Shown here: positions 30,213-38,600 of the stretch, piece by piece
Layout: each line of letters begins with the position of its first letter
Position numbering within the stretch: position 1 is the first letter of the stretch
NCBI RefSeq assembly: GCF_009725235.1
Contig: NZ_WJFC01000001.1
Span: 214,840 to 278,839, forward strand
Direction: 5' to 3'
Source of the DNA: Scytonema sp. UIC 10036
GTDB taxonomy: Bacteria; Cyanobacteriota; Cyanobacteriia; Cyanobacteriales; Nostocaceae
Length of the DNA stretch: 64,000 bases
The notes under the pieces: generated by a model
Databases searched by the model: none
What the model was told of the DNA's origin: nothing
What the model saw: the letters and a program-made list of their open reading frames with translations, nothing else
Translations under genes and position numbers: made by a program

Positions 30213-30413
30213 TTATTTTTTGGTTTGAGATTCTGCAATCTTTGCCCTTAGCATTTGTTCTGTTTTTTCGATTCCTGCCAATTTATCCTGAAGTTCTTGC
30301 TTTTGTTTTAATACTTTATCTAGATATTTAGCAAAGCAGCTACCATCGATAACAGATTGAAGTCTATGTTCATATTCTTCATCTGACATGGGTGTCCCAC
30401 ACATTGCGGTCAT
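30213..30413 (-). CDS. Small coiled-coil hypothetical protein
   Basis: The sequence encodes MTAMCGTPMSDEEYEHRLQS and onward, about 66 residues from the first ATG. The frame is also open upstream to a TTG at 30461. The C-terminal half is a charged helix (LDKVLKQKQELQDKLAGIEK) likely to form a coiled coil. It is divergent from the MNT/HEPN pair, whose start is only about 50 bases away. The family was not recognised. The choice among three nearby ATGs (30413, 30404, 30389) is open. Confidence 0.5.
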   Translation of the reverse strand: MTAMCGTPMSDEEYEHRLQSVIDGSCFAKYLDKVLKQKQELQDKLAGIEKTEQMLRAKIAESQTKK

Positions 30414-30462
30414 ACCAAGGTTATAACTGATTAAACTGTTACTCTGAAAGCTTAAGCTCAAG

Positions 30463-30783
30463 ATGCATGAGAAATTATCAAAAATCCTAACTGAATTACG
30501 CTCTTACCTTGAAACACTGTATCATGAGCGGCTAGTTCAGATTATCCTCTATGGTTCCCAAGCTAGAGGAGATGCTCGCCCAGACTCAGACATTGATGTA
30601 TTAATTGTGCTAAGGGAACCTGTTGATTTTGCTGCCGAAATAGAGCGTACAAGTTACTTCTTGACGGAACTATGTTTAAAATATAACGTTCTTGTTACCT
30701 GCGCCTTTGTAGAAAGCGAGCGATTCCAGCACGAGAATGGCGGTTTCTTTCGCAATGTTCGTCGAGAAGGAATAGCCATATGA
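30463..30783 (+). CDS. MNT-type minimal nucleotidyltransferase (antitoxin of HEPN/MNT)
   Basis: The 106-residue protein carries the nucleotidyltransferase motif GSQARGDARPDSDIDVLIV, with both metal-binding Asp residues. In HEPN/MNT systems the MNT partner adenylylates the HEPN toxin to inactivate it. The coding region overlaps the following HEPN gene by four bases (ATGA). Length and motif are complete. Confidence 0.9.
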   Translation: MHEKLSKILTELRSYLETLYHERLVQIILYGSQARGDARPDSDIDVLIVLREPVDFAAEIERTSYFLTELCLKYNVLVTCAFVESERFQHENGGFFRNVRREGIAI

Positions 30784-31169
30784 CACCTGAACAACAAGCA
30801 CTACTTCAAAAAGCTGTCAGGAGTTTACAAGCAGCAAAAGTTCTCAATAAAACAAATTTACCAGAATTTGCTGCTGCCCGTGGTTACTACACCATGTTTT
30901 ACATTGCCTCAGCTTTTTTAGAAGGTGAAGGGCTAGCTTTCTCCCGACATTCTGCTGTAATTTCAGCATTTGGTCAGCGGTTTGCCAACACAGGGCGTGT
31001 ACCAGTAGAATTCCATCGCTACCTCATAGCCGCAGAACAGATTCGCCGCCAAGCAGACTATAACATTAATCCAGGACTTACGGAAGAACAGGCACAAGAA
31101 CAGATTGAACGTGCCGAAGAATTTTTGGAATTGGCAGAACAACTACTTGGTTCGATTCCACCTACATAA
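30780..31169 (+). CDS. HEPN-domain toxin
   Basis: This 129-residue all-helical HEPN protein has LQAAKVLNKTNLPEFAAARG, YYTMFYIASAFLEGEGLAFS and a C-terminal acidic helix. HEPN proteins are RNases. Here the R..Y region is AARGYYTMFY and the conserved SRHSAVISAFG follows, consistent with the PF05168 branch. It is translationally coupled to the MNT gene and forms one of the toxin-antitoxin pairs scattered through this accessory region. Confidence 0.87.
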   Translation: MTPEQQALLQKAVRSLQAAKVLNKTNLPEFAAARGYYTMFYIASAFLEGEGLAFSRHSAVISAFGQRFANTGRVPVEFHRYLIAAEQIRRQADYNINPGLTEEQAQEQIERAEEFLELAEQLLGSIPPT

Positions 31170-31173
31170 CTAA

Positions 31174-31305
31174 CTAAGCAGATCTTATTTTTTTGGAATT
31201 GCCGATAAATTTTCTGGCACCGTGAGCAGCATAGTCAACTATCCAAGTATTCAGGAATTTTCATAATCTCGTAATTTCCAAACTTGGTGTAATAATCATC
31301 TTCCC
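31174..31305 (-). pseudogene. Uma2 (DUF820) nuclease C-terminal remnant with frameshift
   Basis: The reverse strand reads NWEDDYYTKFGNYEIMKIPE and then, after one extra T in a TTGG run, continues in the next frame as WIVDYAAHGARKFIGNSKK before a stop at 31174. This is the C-terminal signature of Uma2-type (DUF820) PD-(D/E)XK-like proteins. The 5' part is missing and joins directly to an exoprotein 3' fragment at about 31306. It is not functional. Confidence 0.65.
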
Positions 31306-31592
31306 AGTTAAAGCGATCGCCCCTCAACGCCCAAACCACTCAACGTCCCTTGATTACAGATGATGATTCGCGATCGTCTAACAGACAATGGCAAAGTCGA
31401 ACGCAAAGAGAAAACTCAGCCAACACCGCGCCTCAATCAACAGATGTTTCAAGCACTACCAAAGTTACACTAGCAACTCAAATTGTGGAAGCTTCAAGCT
31501 GGGTAGTCGATCGCAATGGCAACATAGAACTCGTGGCACAAGCTTCTGGTAGCCCTTGGTTTCCAAAAGCTTTTTGTTCTGTATCTCGGTAA
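31306..31592 (+). pseudogene. Exoprotein 3'-end fragment A
   Basis: The nucleotide and protein sequence (NSANTAPQSTDVSSTTKVTL, SSWVVDRNGNIELVAQASGS, SPWFPKAFCSVSR) is a close copy of the last 95 codons of the exoprotein at 25062-29732. It has no signal peptide or TPS domain, and its left end is an abrupt junction with the Uma2 remnant. An ATG at 31350 exists by chance. Confidence 0.85.
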
Positions 31593-31688
31593 TATTATAT
31601 TTGGCTCATAGTTGAGATTGCCAATATAAGAGGACGAGAAGATGACTATGGAATTTTGCGCTCTAGTTGCTGTGTTATCTTCCGTAAT

Positions 31689-31910
31689 ATGCCCAAAAAA
31701 GTTAGAGAATTGAAACAGATGTTGCAAAAAGCAGGATTTACATTGTTGCCTAAACGGGAGAAAGGAAGTCACTCCTGTTGGATTCATCCACTTTTGCCAA
31801 ATCCTGTAGTCCTTTCCGGTAAAGATGGCAAAGATGCAAAATCTTACCAGGAAAAAGATGTAATAGCAGCACTAGAAGAACTAGAGCAGTTAGAGCAAGG
31901 GAATGGATAA
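31689..31910 (+). CDS. HicA-like toxin of the type II (YcfA) family
   Basis: The 73-residue product starts with MPKKVRELKQMLQKAGFTLL and has the HicA-type GSHSCWIHP motif with its His, then VVLSGKDGKDAKSYQEKDVI. The ATG at 31689 is preferred over the upstream GTG because the family begins with this helix. A matching HicB was not recognised. The overlapping downstream frame (31903-32097) does not look like one, so the toxin may be orphaned. Confidence 0.75.
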   Translation: MPKKVRELKQMLQKAGFTLLPKREKGSHSCWIHPLLPNPVVLSGKDGKDAKSYQEKDVIAALEELEQLEQGNG

Positions 31911-32097
31911 TATTGTCAGTCCCCATTCTGTACGAATGATAGTTGTTTGTCCACCTACTACCGAAGCCATACCCATAGTCTCTGAAATAGAATTTAATTT
32001 CCGGGATGCTAAGCAATTTTGGGGATTGGAGGATTTTATGAACTTCACTCAAATTGCGGTGACTAATGCTGCTAACATGAGCATTGTTTATGGTTAA
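31903..32097 (+). CDS. Unidentified small ORF overlapping the HicA-like gene
   Basis: The 64 residues begin with MDNIVSPHSVRMIVVCPPTT. It starts eight bases before the end of the HicA-like frame, the spacing expected for a toxin-antitoxin partner, but the sequence lacks HicB features. It may be a degenerate antitoxin or chance. The 200 bases after it hold no recognisable gene. Confidence 0.25.
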   Translation: MDNIVSPHSVRMIVVCPPTTEAIPIVSEIEFNFRDAKQFWGLEDFMNFTQIAVTNAANMSIVYG

Positions 32098-32301
32098 CCT
32101 ATCCTATTGTTTTCAATATGTCCGGGAAATGTTAAAAATGCTGCCTGTAAAACCAGAGCCTATAATATTCGCCCAGATTTTTACCAAGCTTACTTCCTTG
32201 GGTCGTATTCATCCGCTTTCTACAGAAGTTGAACCCTCGTAAATTGGCGAAGGTATTGCTAGAGTAAGTTGTTTTCCTTAATAGCTGGAACAATTATCAC
32301 C

Positions 32302-32610
32302 CTATTCTTCAAACTGGCTTAAAAAGTCCATACTGCCATGCAGAATTGTTACTACATAGACCGTCTGATTTTCAAGGCGGTAGACAATTACATGTTCACC
32401 TGCATTATATGCCTTATGGGTTTGCGGTATATCAGACCGGAAATGTCCGAGCATTGGATTGTCCCTTATTTTCTCCAAACATTCCTTGAGCATGGCTGAA
32501 TATTTCAGCACTTGTTCTTTGCCGTAAGAATTCTTCGTGTAACGCTGAATTTTCTTATAATCTTTCTTGGCACGCCCGGACAGATAGAGGATGTAATTTT
32601 CCTTACTCAT
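32302..32610 (-). CDS. parE: ParE/RelE-type toxin
   Basis: The 102-residue toxin has the RelE/ParE fold signature: LYLSGRAKKDYKKIQRYTKN, then PMLGHFRSDIPQTHKAYNAG, HVIVYRLENQTVYVVTILHG and a C-terminal MDFLSQFEE. ParE members act on gyrase and RelE members on ribosome-bound mRNA. The PMLG...R..IP...R-like layout favours ParE. The start overlaps the antitoxin stop by eight bases. Confidence 0.88.
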   Translation of the reverse strand: MSKENYILYLSGRAKKDYKKIQRYTKNSYGKEQVLKYSAMLKECLEKIRDNPMLGHFRSDIPQTHKAYNAGEHVIVYRLENQTVYVVTILHGSMDFLSQFEE

Positions 32611-32860
32611 CTGCCAGCACTTCCTCAGTCAGGCGGTCAATCAATGCAGGGCTGTAAAGTTCTATACGTCCCGCTTGTATATCCGCTTCTCCTTCAGCAA
32701 TGGCAGCATGGGATAACGCGATGCGCTTGCTCTCCCTGTTGGAATCCATATGCTGGCGCAGCGCATCCTTCACCACTTCTGTGTAGGTGCTGTAAAGCCC
32801 AGTATCAATCAATGCCTGCACATAAGTATCATAGGGATTACCCAATTCGAGACGTGGCAT
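32603..32860 (-). CDS. parD: ParD/CopG-type antitoxin
   Basis: The 85-residue protein starts at MPRLELGNPYDTYVQALIDT with AGGAA upstream. The frame is open further upstream but without homology. It has a ribbon-helix-helix N-terminus (TGLYSTYTEVVKDALRQHMD) and an acidic toxin-binding tail (LIDRLTEEVLADE). It should repress its own promoter and bind the ParE product of the next gene. Confidence 0.85.
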   Translation of the reverse strand: MPRLELGNPYDTYVQALIDTGLYSTYTEVVKDALRQHMDSNRESKRIALSHAAIAEGEADIQAGRIELYSPALIDRLTEEVLADE

Positions 32861-33072
32861 AGTTTTAATTCCTATGGATATAAACAGTACAAAAATTGTA
32901 CCATTTACTGCCATACTTGCCAATACACAATCTTCCCTTGGCAAACTGTTTTTACAAATAAAGGTTACGCTGCAAAAAGCGGCAGATACCGCCAGAAATG
33001 ATAGTAAAACTCAGTTTAAGCGTGCTTTGTTCGTCACTTGCGTACAAATGAACTATAAAAGCCCTGTTGCTT

Positions 33073-33162
33073 AATGGTAACATCGAACTCCTGGCACAAA
33101 CTCCTAGTGTCACCGCTCACAGCCCTTGGTTTCCAAGAGCTTCTTGTCCCGTGTGTCAATAA
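33073..33162 (+). pseudogene. Exoprotein 3'-end fragment B
   Basis: The frame encodes NGNIELLAQTPSVTAHSPWF followed by PRASCPVCQ and a stop, the last 29 codons of the exoprotein family. There is no start codon. It lies just upstream of the RTX gene on the opposite strand, mirroring the exoprotein/RTX-fragment arrangement at 29.7 kb. Confidence 0.8.
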
Positions 33163-33273
33163 TAAATTTATTTTCCAATAGTCCTGACAGTAAAAAACCT
33201 TGCCAGAATTTGTATTAACACTCTAAAATCCCGGTTTCATGTGAGTGACCGGAATTTTAAACTTTAACTCTTA

Positions 33274-33930
33274 TTAAGCTACTACCTGTATGTTTTGGTG
33301 GGTGAAATTTAAATTGGATGATAGTTGTGCGATCGCGACTTGCGCTTGTGAACCGATACCATCTGCGTCATAAGCTAGGATTCCATTAGTAGGGTTGTAT
33401 GTAAAGCGTACATCACTGGTAGTAGCAGTGCTACCCAAACTCAACTGTCCTGAAGTTAGTAAGATTTCTTGAGCTAAGATCGGTGGTGTAAGTCCTACAA
33501 AGCCTGAAGCAGACACGACAATCTTGTCCTCAAGAACATCAAAATCAGTAATCGTGTCAATGCCATCATTTGAAGATAGAAAAACAAAACTGTCTGCTCC
33601 AGTTCCGCCAGTAAGAGTATCATTACCACCACGACCAATCAGCACATCCTTACCGCTACCTGCTTGCAAGATGCTATCTTGAGAATTACCAACAACAAAT
33701 TGCCTTGTAAAGCTTGTACCGTCTGAGGAAGAGCTAACAAATCCTCTAGTATAGACAGAATTATTATCTAATAGTTTAACAGCACCAATAATGTCAGAAA
33801 TACTGCTGTTAGCATTGAGAGAAGACCAAGTTACTGAATTTCCTTGCGTTGGAAGGTTAGGTGCTGGATATTTTATAGTAAAGGGAATCCCCTTATCTGT
33901 AAAGTAATCAATGATAGAAACAGTAGCCAT
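33274..33930 (-). CDS. RTX-type calcium-binding secreted protein
   Basis: The 218-residue protein (start MATVSIIDYFTDKGIPFTIK) has no Sec signal. The middle carries GGxGxDxUx nonapeptides (GSGKDVLIGRGGNDTLTGGT), followed by ADSFVFLSSNDGIDTITDFD, the calcium roll that precedes type I secretion signals. The C-terminus (AIAQLSSNLNFTHQNIQVVA) is hydrophobic and likely the secretion signal. It is probably exported by an ABC-type secretion system encoded elsewhere. A 5'-truncated copy is at 29729-30152. Confidence 0.85.
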   Translation of the reverse strand: MATVSIIDYFTDKGIPFTIKYPAPNLPTQGNSVTWSSLNANSSISDIIGAVKLLDNNSVYTRGFVSSSSDGTSFTRQFVVGNSQDSILQAGSGKDVLIGRGGNDTLTGGTGADSFVFLSSNDGIDTITDFDVLEDKIVVSASGFVGLTPPILAQEILLTSGQLSLGSTATTSDVRFTYNPTNGILAYDADGIGSQAQVAIAQLSSNLNFTHQNIQVVA

Positions 33931-34211
33931 ATCTCACTATCTCCTTTGGTTTCAATGAATGAGTTAGAGCTTTTGCATTGACAACAAAAACGTGGAGCAA
34001 GCTGCACTGAGTTTGCAAGTAGAAGTTAAGCTTGACTCGATTTTCTTCTATTTCTTTATTGGTTGAGCAAAATTAATTTATTCACCCCACAGTTCGTAAA
34101 AAGCGATCGGGTTCCTGCAATGTTATTTGTAAAGCTTATGTATCAATCAAGTTTATTGACACCTACACTCTATAATTGAGAGTGCAAAACTAAATTGAAT
34201 AGGAGAGTGCC

Positions 34212-34580
34212 ATGTCTGGAGTGTCTGTGGGTTTGTGCTACTGGCAAGGTTTGGGAATAGCGATCGCTTGTTCCATTATCTGGTGTCCGAATAGCTCAGT
34301 TGCTCAAATCATCCCAGATACCACTCTCCCAAATAATTCCAACGTTACATTTAACGGCAACACGACAATTATCGAAGGTGGAACCACAACAGGCGCGAAT
34401 CTGTTCCATAGCTTTAGAGAGTTTTCCATTCCACAAGGAGTAGGGGCTTTTTTCAACAATGCACCAGAAATTCAAAATATTCTGACACGGGTAACGGGTG
34501 GAACGGTATCCAATATTAATGGTTTGATTCGTGCTAACGGCAAAGCCAATCTATTGTCGAATATACTTCGTACCAAGTAA
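34212..34580 (+). pseudogene. Exoprotein gene truncated in its TPS domain
   Basis: An AGGAGAG site (34201) and a TATAAT-like box (34171) precede an ATG. A signal peptide ending NSSVAQ and the start of the TPS domain follow ([39 protein letters not shown]). After GKANL, near base 34556, similarity stops just where NPNGIIFG should follow, and a stop comes at 34578. The promoter and 5' end look intact but the product would be a useless 122 residues. The sequence after the breakpoint is unrelated. Confidence 0.85.
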
Positions 34581-35547
34581 TCTTTGACGTTTGAGGGTGA
34601 ACTGCCCTGTGTCGGCGTTAGTGTTTGAGTGATTTACAATCGTAACAACATAGTTATGACTTCTCTGCCCCGGTGCATTTGGCGTCCTCATAGTAGGACT
34701 GTGGCTTGAATGTGAGAAGTTACAATTTACGTCACACTTTCCTGTTTCAAATGAAACATTGGAAAGGTTTGCTCGGAGTAATGCACGTAAGAATAACGAA
34801 GTACTTGCAATAGAGATTAAATAGAACACAGATTCAATTGCACAATCAGCATGTACTGAACAGAAAGACGACTAGCCGAACTCGAAACCAAAAAAGCAGA
34901 AGGAAGAAAAACCGGAGCCAATCGTATATAGGGAACAAAAACTCCAAGCTGAGTTGAAGAATATATGCACAAAGTTGAATGATTTAAACATTGGCGGTTC
35001 TCGTCAGTTTAAGAAGTCGGGGCGAGGAAGAAGAGCAAAGGGCGAAAGTCCTTGGGAAAAGATATACGATTGGTTGTGGAACGACGAGTATCCTAATTGG
35101 CAAGGTAAGCGACAGATAGTCTGACATCCCTCTGCAATCTTTCTCTCCCCACGAACCCAACTTAGTTGTGAATATGGTGCAGTGGATTCAAACTCACCAA
35201 TAAAGTCCATTTTGTCAATCAGCTAAAATACTCAAAAAGTTCTCAATCAAAATGATAATTTTAGCAGGGTGGTAGGGAGAGGTGGCAAGAGACGCTTGCC
35301 TCATCAACAAAGTTTTTGATAGTCTAAATCTTCTTCAAAAACAAGAGTGTTACAACAGAATAATTTTGTCAGAAATGGGCAAGATTATTAGGTAAATTCA
35401 AAGATTAAACGAAGTAATGAACATTTTGGTCTACCGCTATGCCCAAACGACAAAAACAAAGCTCTGACCACGCACATAAACATTTGACATTTTTTTGATT
35501 CAATCTCTGAATTATAGCGCTTTTTACTTGAATCCAATACAGTTCTT
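34581..35547. other. Gene-poor stretch with an unidentified coding remnant (34876-35124)
   Basis: The plus frame 34876-35124 is open and protein-like (QKLQAELKNICTKLNDLNIG, then GESPWEKIYDWLWNDEYPNW) but has no start codon. A neighbouring frame just upstream (LAELETKKAEGRKTGANR) may be its other half, split by a frameshift. It is Lys/Glu-rich and not recognised. Nothing else in this kilobase looks coding. The segment directly after the exoprotein breakpoint at 34556 may be what was inserted or joined there. Confidence 0.4.
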
Positions 35548-35596
35548 GTGGAGAGGGCATCTTGCCCGCCTAAAACGGGCGGGACTCCCGTTCCAC
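35548..35596. repeat. Palindromic repeat (CCCGCC...GGCGGG)
   Basis: GTGGAGAGGGCATCTTGCCC and GGGACTCCCGTTCCAC form the outer part, with an inner GCCCGCCTAAAACGGGCGGG hairpin. A related element is at 57991-58043 after the molybdenum enzyme operon. It could terminate transcription of the CPBP gene, but it lies 75 bases beyond its stop. Confidence 0.7.
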
Positions 35597-35669
35597 AAAA
35601 TGGATAATTTATTTCTTGGAAAGCCCTAAGCGATTTCCCAATTTCCCGACTTCAGCAAACAGCGTTAAC

Positions 35670-36392
35670 TTATTCAACTATTCCAAATGCAATTAGCAAA
35701 AAACCTGACCCATTAATCAAGGCGTGAATTATAATATCTGACCAAGTATTCTTTGTTTTTTGAACCACAAACGACGTGATGAAGATAATCGGGATGAGTG
35801 TTACCAACAATGTAAACCCAAACGGAATGTGAAATATCCACCAGAAACAGCCGTGCAATAACCAGGTGTACTGTCCGAATGCCAATTCTTGTCGGGGAAA
35901 AATATATCCTCGCCAAAACAGCCCTTCTCCAAAAATGTTGAAGAAGAACATAGGTATCCAGATGGCTAATATCCAATGATTATTATCGGTTAGCGGTGAC
36001 ACAGACATGAATGAGGGCTGGGCTGAAAAGCCAGGAATAAAGGCTTGCCCTATTGCAACAATGGCATAAGTTAAGATTCCTATACTTAGCACACCCAACC
36101 CAGTCCAACCAAGCGTATGCCAAGAGGGCTTACCTAGTCGCAACCGAGCCACGATCGCAGCAGTTTGCCAGGGATTGCCTTCAATCCAATAGAAAACAAA
36201 AGCAGCCACAAAGAGCGGCAGAAAGACGAGTGTACCTCCACAAATGAACCAGGAGACTAGCGTTGGCATTCCAGTTGCTTGGTTGAGAGCGGAGACTCCA
36301 ATATGCGTGGCAATATACAGCAGCAGCATAGGAATTCCGAAGAAAACCAACGACTCTCGCAGTCCCATTGCTTGCATTGAAATCTTTTCCAA
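35670..36392 (-). CDS. CPBP-family intramembrane protease homologue
   Basis: The 240-residue protein has about six to eight hydrophobic segments. The CPBP/Abi motifs are present: motif 1 GEGLFWRGYIFPRQE, motif 2 HGCFWWIFHIPFG with its His, and motif 3 near DIIIHALING. In motif 1 the second Glu of EExxxR is Gly (EGLFWR), so one presumed catalytic residue is changed and activity is uncertain. CPBP proteins process prenylated or membrane substrates. It lies 25 bases downstream of the sugar dehydrogenase gene on the same strand, probably co-transcribed. Confidence 0.8.
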   Translation of the reverse strand: MEKISMQAMGLRESLVFFGIPMLLLYIATHIGVSALNQATGMPTLVSWFICGGTLVFLPLFVAAFVFYWIEGNPWQTAAIVARLRLGKPSWHTLGWTGLGVLSIGILTYAIVAIGQAFIPGFSAQPSFMSVSPLTDNNHWILAIWIPMFFFNIFGEGLFWRGYIFPRQELAFGQYTWLLHGCFWWIFHIPFGFTLLVTLIPIIFITSFVVQKTKNTWSDIIIHALINGSGFLLIAFGIVE

Positions 36393-36417
36393 AATCGATC
36401 TCCGTTGAGAAGAACTT

Positions 36418-37635
36418 CTAACCTCCAGTAGGTTCTAACCGAATCAACCGACCATCCGAATCATCTGTGAGAATATACAATAACCCATCTGGTCCTTGCC
36501 GCACATCCCGCACCCGTTGTCCGATCTGAATTTCTTGTTGACCTCGAACGTTTCCCGCTTCGTCAAGATCGATGCGCCGCACATCTTGGGAAACCAAACC
36601 TCCAGCGAACAAATCTCCCTTCCACGCCGGAAAGCGATCGCCATTATAAAATGCTAATCCAGAAGGAGCTATTGCCGGAGTCCAAACGACTTTTGGATCG
36701 ATCTTACCAGGTTGCGATCGAGTCTTTGAAATTTCGCCACCTGTATACTCTTTGCTATGGGTTACAAGGGGCCATCCGTAGTTTTTCCCAGCTTGAATTA
36801 AGTTTAGCTCATCACCACCACGCGACCCATGTTCCGTTGACCAAATCCGCCGCGCACCTGGATCGAACGCTAGTCCTTGAATATTGCGATGCCCGTAAGT
36901 CCAGATTGCCGAATTTGCATTTTTGTTAGTCGCTAATGGATTATCGCGAGGTATCGAACCATCATCATTTAACCGTATAATTTTACCCAAATGGCTGCGT
37001 AAATTTTGCGCCTGTCTCCGAATTAGGTTACCCTCTAGCTGAATAGGTGGATTTCCTCCATCCCCGATAGCGACTAGCATTGTATTATCTGGTAACCAAA
37101 TAATGCGAGAGCCAAAATGTTGTCCACCCGATTTTACTTGGGAGACTTCAAAAATCACCCGTAAATTGCGTAACGCTTTTCCATCAAATGTTGCTCTGGC
37201 AACGCGAGTTCGATTAGCATTCTGGGTACCGTGGGAATAGGTGAGGTAAACAAAGCGATTTTTGGCAAACTGAGGATGAATCGAGACATCCATCAATCCA
37301 GCTTGCCCTGTTGTCAACACTTCCGGTACACCTGCAATCGGGGTTGGTTCGAGGACTCCATTTCGCACAACTCGCAGCCGCCCTGCTTTTTCCGAGATCA
37401 GCATTGTTCCATCTGGAAGCCATGCCATACTCCACGGACGCTCTAAGCCTTTGACGATTGGTGTTTGCCGAAATCCTTGAGCTTCTCCACTTGCAGTAGC
37501 AGCTCGAACAAGAGGCGCTTCAGCAGAAGGAACTGGTGGATTCTTATTCGCTGAAGCGAAAGAACAAGCTGCGATCGTAAACCCAAGACACGTAGTGCCT
37601 ACTTTGCGGATTAGATACTTCATCAAGATACTCAT
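36418..37635 (-). CDS. PQQ-dependent sugar dehydrogenase-like lipoprotein
   Basis: The 405-residue protein belongs to the glucose/sorbosone dehydrogenase (PF07995) beta-propeller family. Landmarks include LERPWSMAWLPDGTMLISEK, GLMDVSIHPQFAKNRFVYLT, GGQHFGSRI, HRNIQGLAFDPGARRIWSTE and HGSRGGDELNLI. The N-terminus has a lipobox TIAAC (Cys24, or Cys20 from the second ATG), so it should be a lipid-anchored periplasmic enzyme. It would oxidise aldoses with PQQ. Many cyanobacteria do not make PQQ, so the cofactor may be imported. The CPBP gene follows 25 bases later. Confidence 0.88.
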   Translation of the reverse strand: MSILMKYLIRKVGTTCLGFTIAACSFASANKNPPVPSAEAPLVRAATASGEAQGFRQTPIVKGLERPWSMAWLPDGTMLISEKAGRLRVVRNGVLEPTPIAGVPEVLTTGQAGLMDVSIHPQFAKNRFVYLTYSHGTQNANRTRVARATFDGKALRNLRVIFEVSQVKSGGQHFGSRIIWLPDNTMLVAIGDGGNPPIQLEGNLIRRQAQNLRSHLGKIIRLNDDGSIPRDNPLATNKNANSAIWTYGHRNIQGLAFDPGARRIWSTEHGSRGGDELNLIQAGKNYGWPLVTHSKEYTGGEISKTRSQPGKIDPKVVWTPAIAPSGLAFYNGDRFPAWKGDLFAGGLVSQDVRRIDLDEAGNVRGQQEIQIGQRVRDVRQGPDGLLYILTDDSDGRLIRLEPTGG

Positions 37636-37821
37636 GACTGCCAGTGTATGGAGGTTGAATCGATGGATGTTAATGTATAGTCAAGAATCTAGCATCTTAT
37701 ATTAAGAGAGTATAACAAACAGCTTATTCTCTGACTTAAGCAGTAGCAAATTCTGTCAAACTTCCTTTACTGGGATGATGAAAACCTAAAACAATGTCAC
37801 TTTGGGGTATTCTGGCTGAAA

Positions 37822-37880
37822 GCAAATCATCCCAGATACCACTCTCCCAAACAATTCCAATGTTATCTTTGACAGTAACA
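37822..37880 (+). pseudogene. Exoprotein 5' fragment C (mature N-terminus only)
   Basis: GCAAATCATCCCAGATACCA and the following bases are nearly identical to 34304-34360, which encode the first mature residues ([16 protein letters not shown]) of the truncated exoprotein. Only about 20 codons remain. It directly abuts the left end of the duplicated VapBC block. Confidence 0.7.
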
Positions 37881-37917
37881 TGACATTACAAACAAAGCTC
37901 TAGTATTTCCCAGGTTT

Positions 37918-38364
37918 TTAGCTGTTTATACTGTTGGGATGAATAATAGTAATTCCTTCAACTGGAACAAAATCTTTTGGGTTTAAAGTCAGAATATGAC
38001 TGATATTATGGGCAAGCACTACTGCTTGTAGGCGTAAATCATGGATACGTTTCCCTGAAATCCTATAAATTGTAGCGAGGCTCAACCAAATGTGAAATAT
38101 ACTCGGTGTTTCTTCTAGCCACTCAAACTGTTTTATGAGCATTTGCACTGCTCGTTCGGTTTCTTCTGGTGTCCATCCCAATCCATTTACATCAGTAGGA
38201 CGAGTGGCTACAACCCAAAATTCAATTAAAACTTGAGATGTAATAAAACATTGATGATTGTTAGATATTAGATACCTGATTGTACGATCAACAAGATTGT
38301 AATCGGGAGCAGCTATATCCCTGGAACGCAACAGGATATTGGTATCTAATAGATAATGGGTCAT
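37918..38364 (-). CDS. VapC-type PIN-domain toxin (copy 1)
   Basis: The 148-residue PIN-domain RNase has the first conserved Asp in LLDTNILLR, a Glu in QVLIEFWVVATRP, and later Asp residues in RIHDLRLQAVVLAHNISHIL with NPKDF. These acidic residues bind Mg or Mn for RNA cleavage. It follows its antitoxin with a gap of two bases. It differs from the copy at 46832-47278 at only three residues that I can see. Confidence 0.88.
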   Translation of the reverse strand: MTHYLLDTNILLRSRDIAAPDYNLVDRTIRYLISNNHQCFITSQVLIEFWVVATRPTDVNGLGWTPEETERAVQMLIKQFEWLEETPSIFHIWLSLATIYRISGKRIHDLRLQAVVLAHNISHILTLNPKDFVPVEGITIIHPNSINS

Positions 38365-38366
38365 AC

Positions 38367-38600
38367 TTAATCATCGTAGATATTTTCTCGACGCAGAGCT
38401 TCATCAGAAAGGTTGGCATAGCTTTTTGGTGCTATATCCATCCACTTTTGCCAAAGTAATAATCTCTCTTCTGATGTTTGAGGTTTATTAGTTTGTAACA
38501 TTAAATGCTTGTTACTAAGCTTTTCTTGAAATAGTTTTTGCTCGTCAACAGAGAGGTTTAGTACCACTTCTACGAGGAAGTTAACAAGTTGTACATTCAT
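38367..38600 (-). CDS. Antitoxin partner of PIN toxin (copy 1)
   Basis: The 77-residue protein starts at ATG (MNVQLVNFLVEVVLNLSVDE). A TTG six codons upstream is also in frame. It is helical and acidic at the C-terminus (PKSYANLSDEALRRENIYDD), as in cyanobacterial antitoxins paired with PIN proteins. It immediately precedes the toxin gene and was duplicated with it. Confidence 0.75.
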   Translation of the reverse strand: MNVQLVNFLVEVVLNLSVDEQKLFQEKLSNKHLMLQTNKPQTSEERLLLWQKWMDIAPKSYANLSDEALRRENIYDD

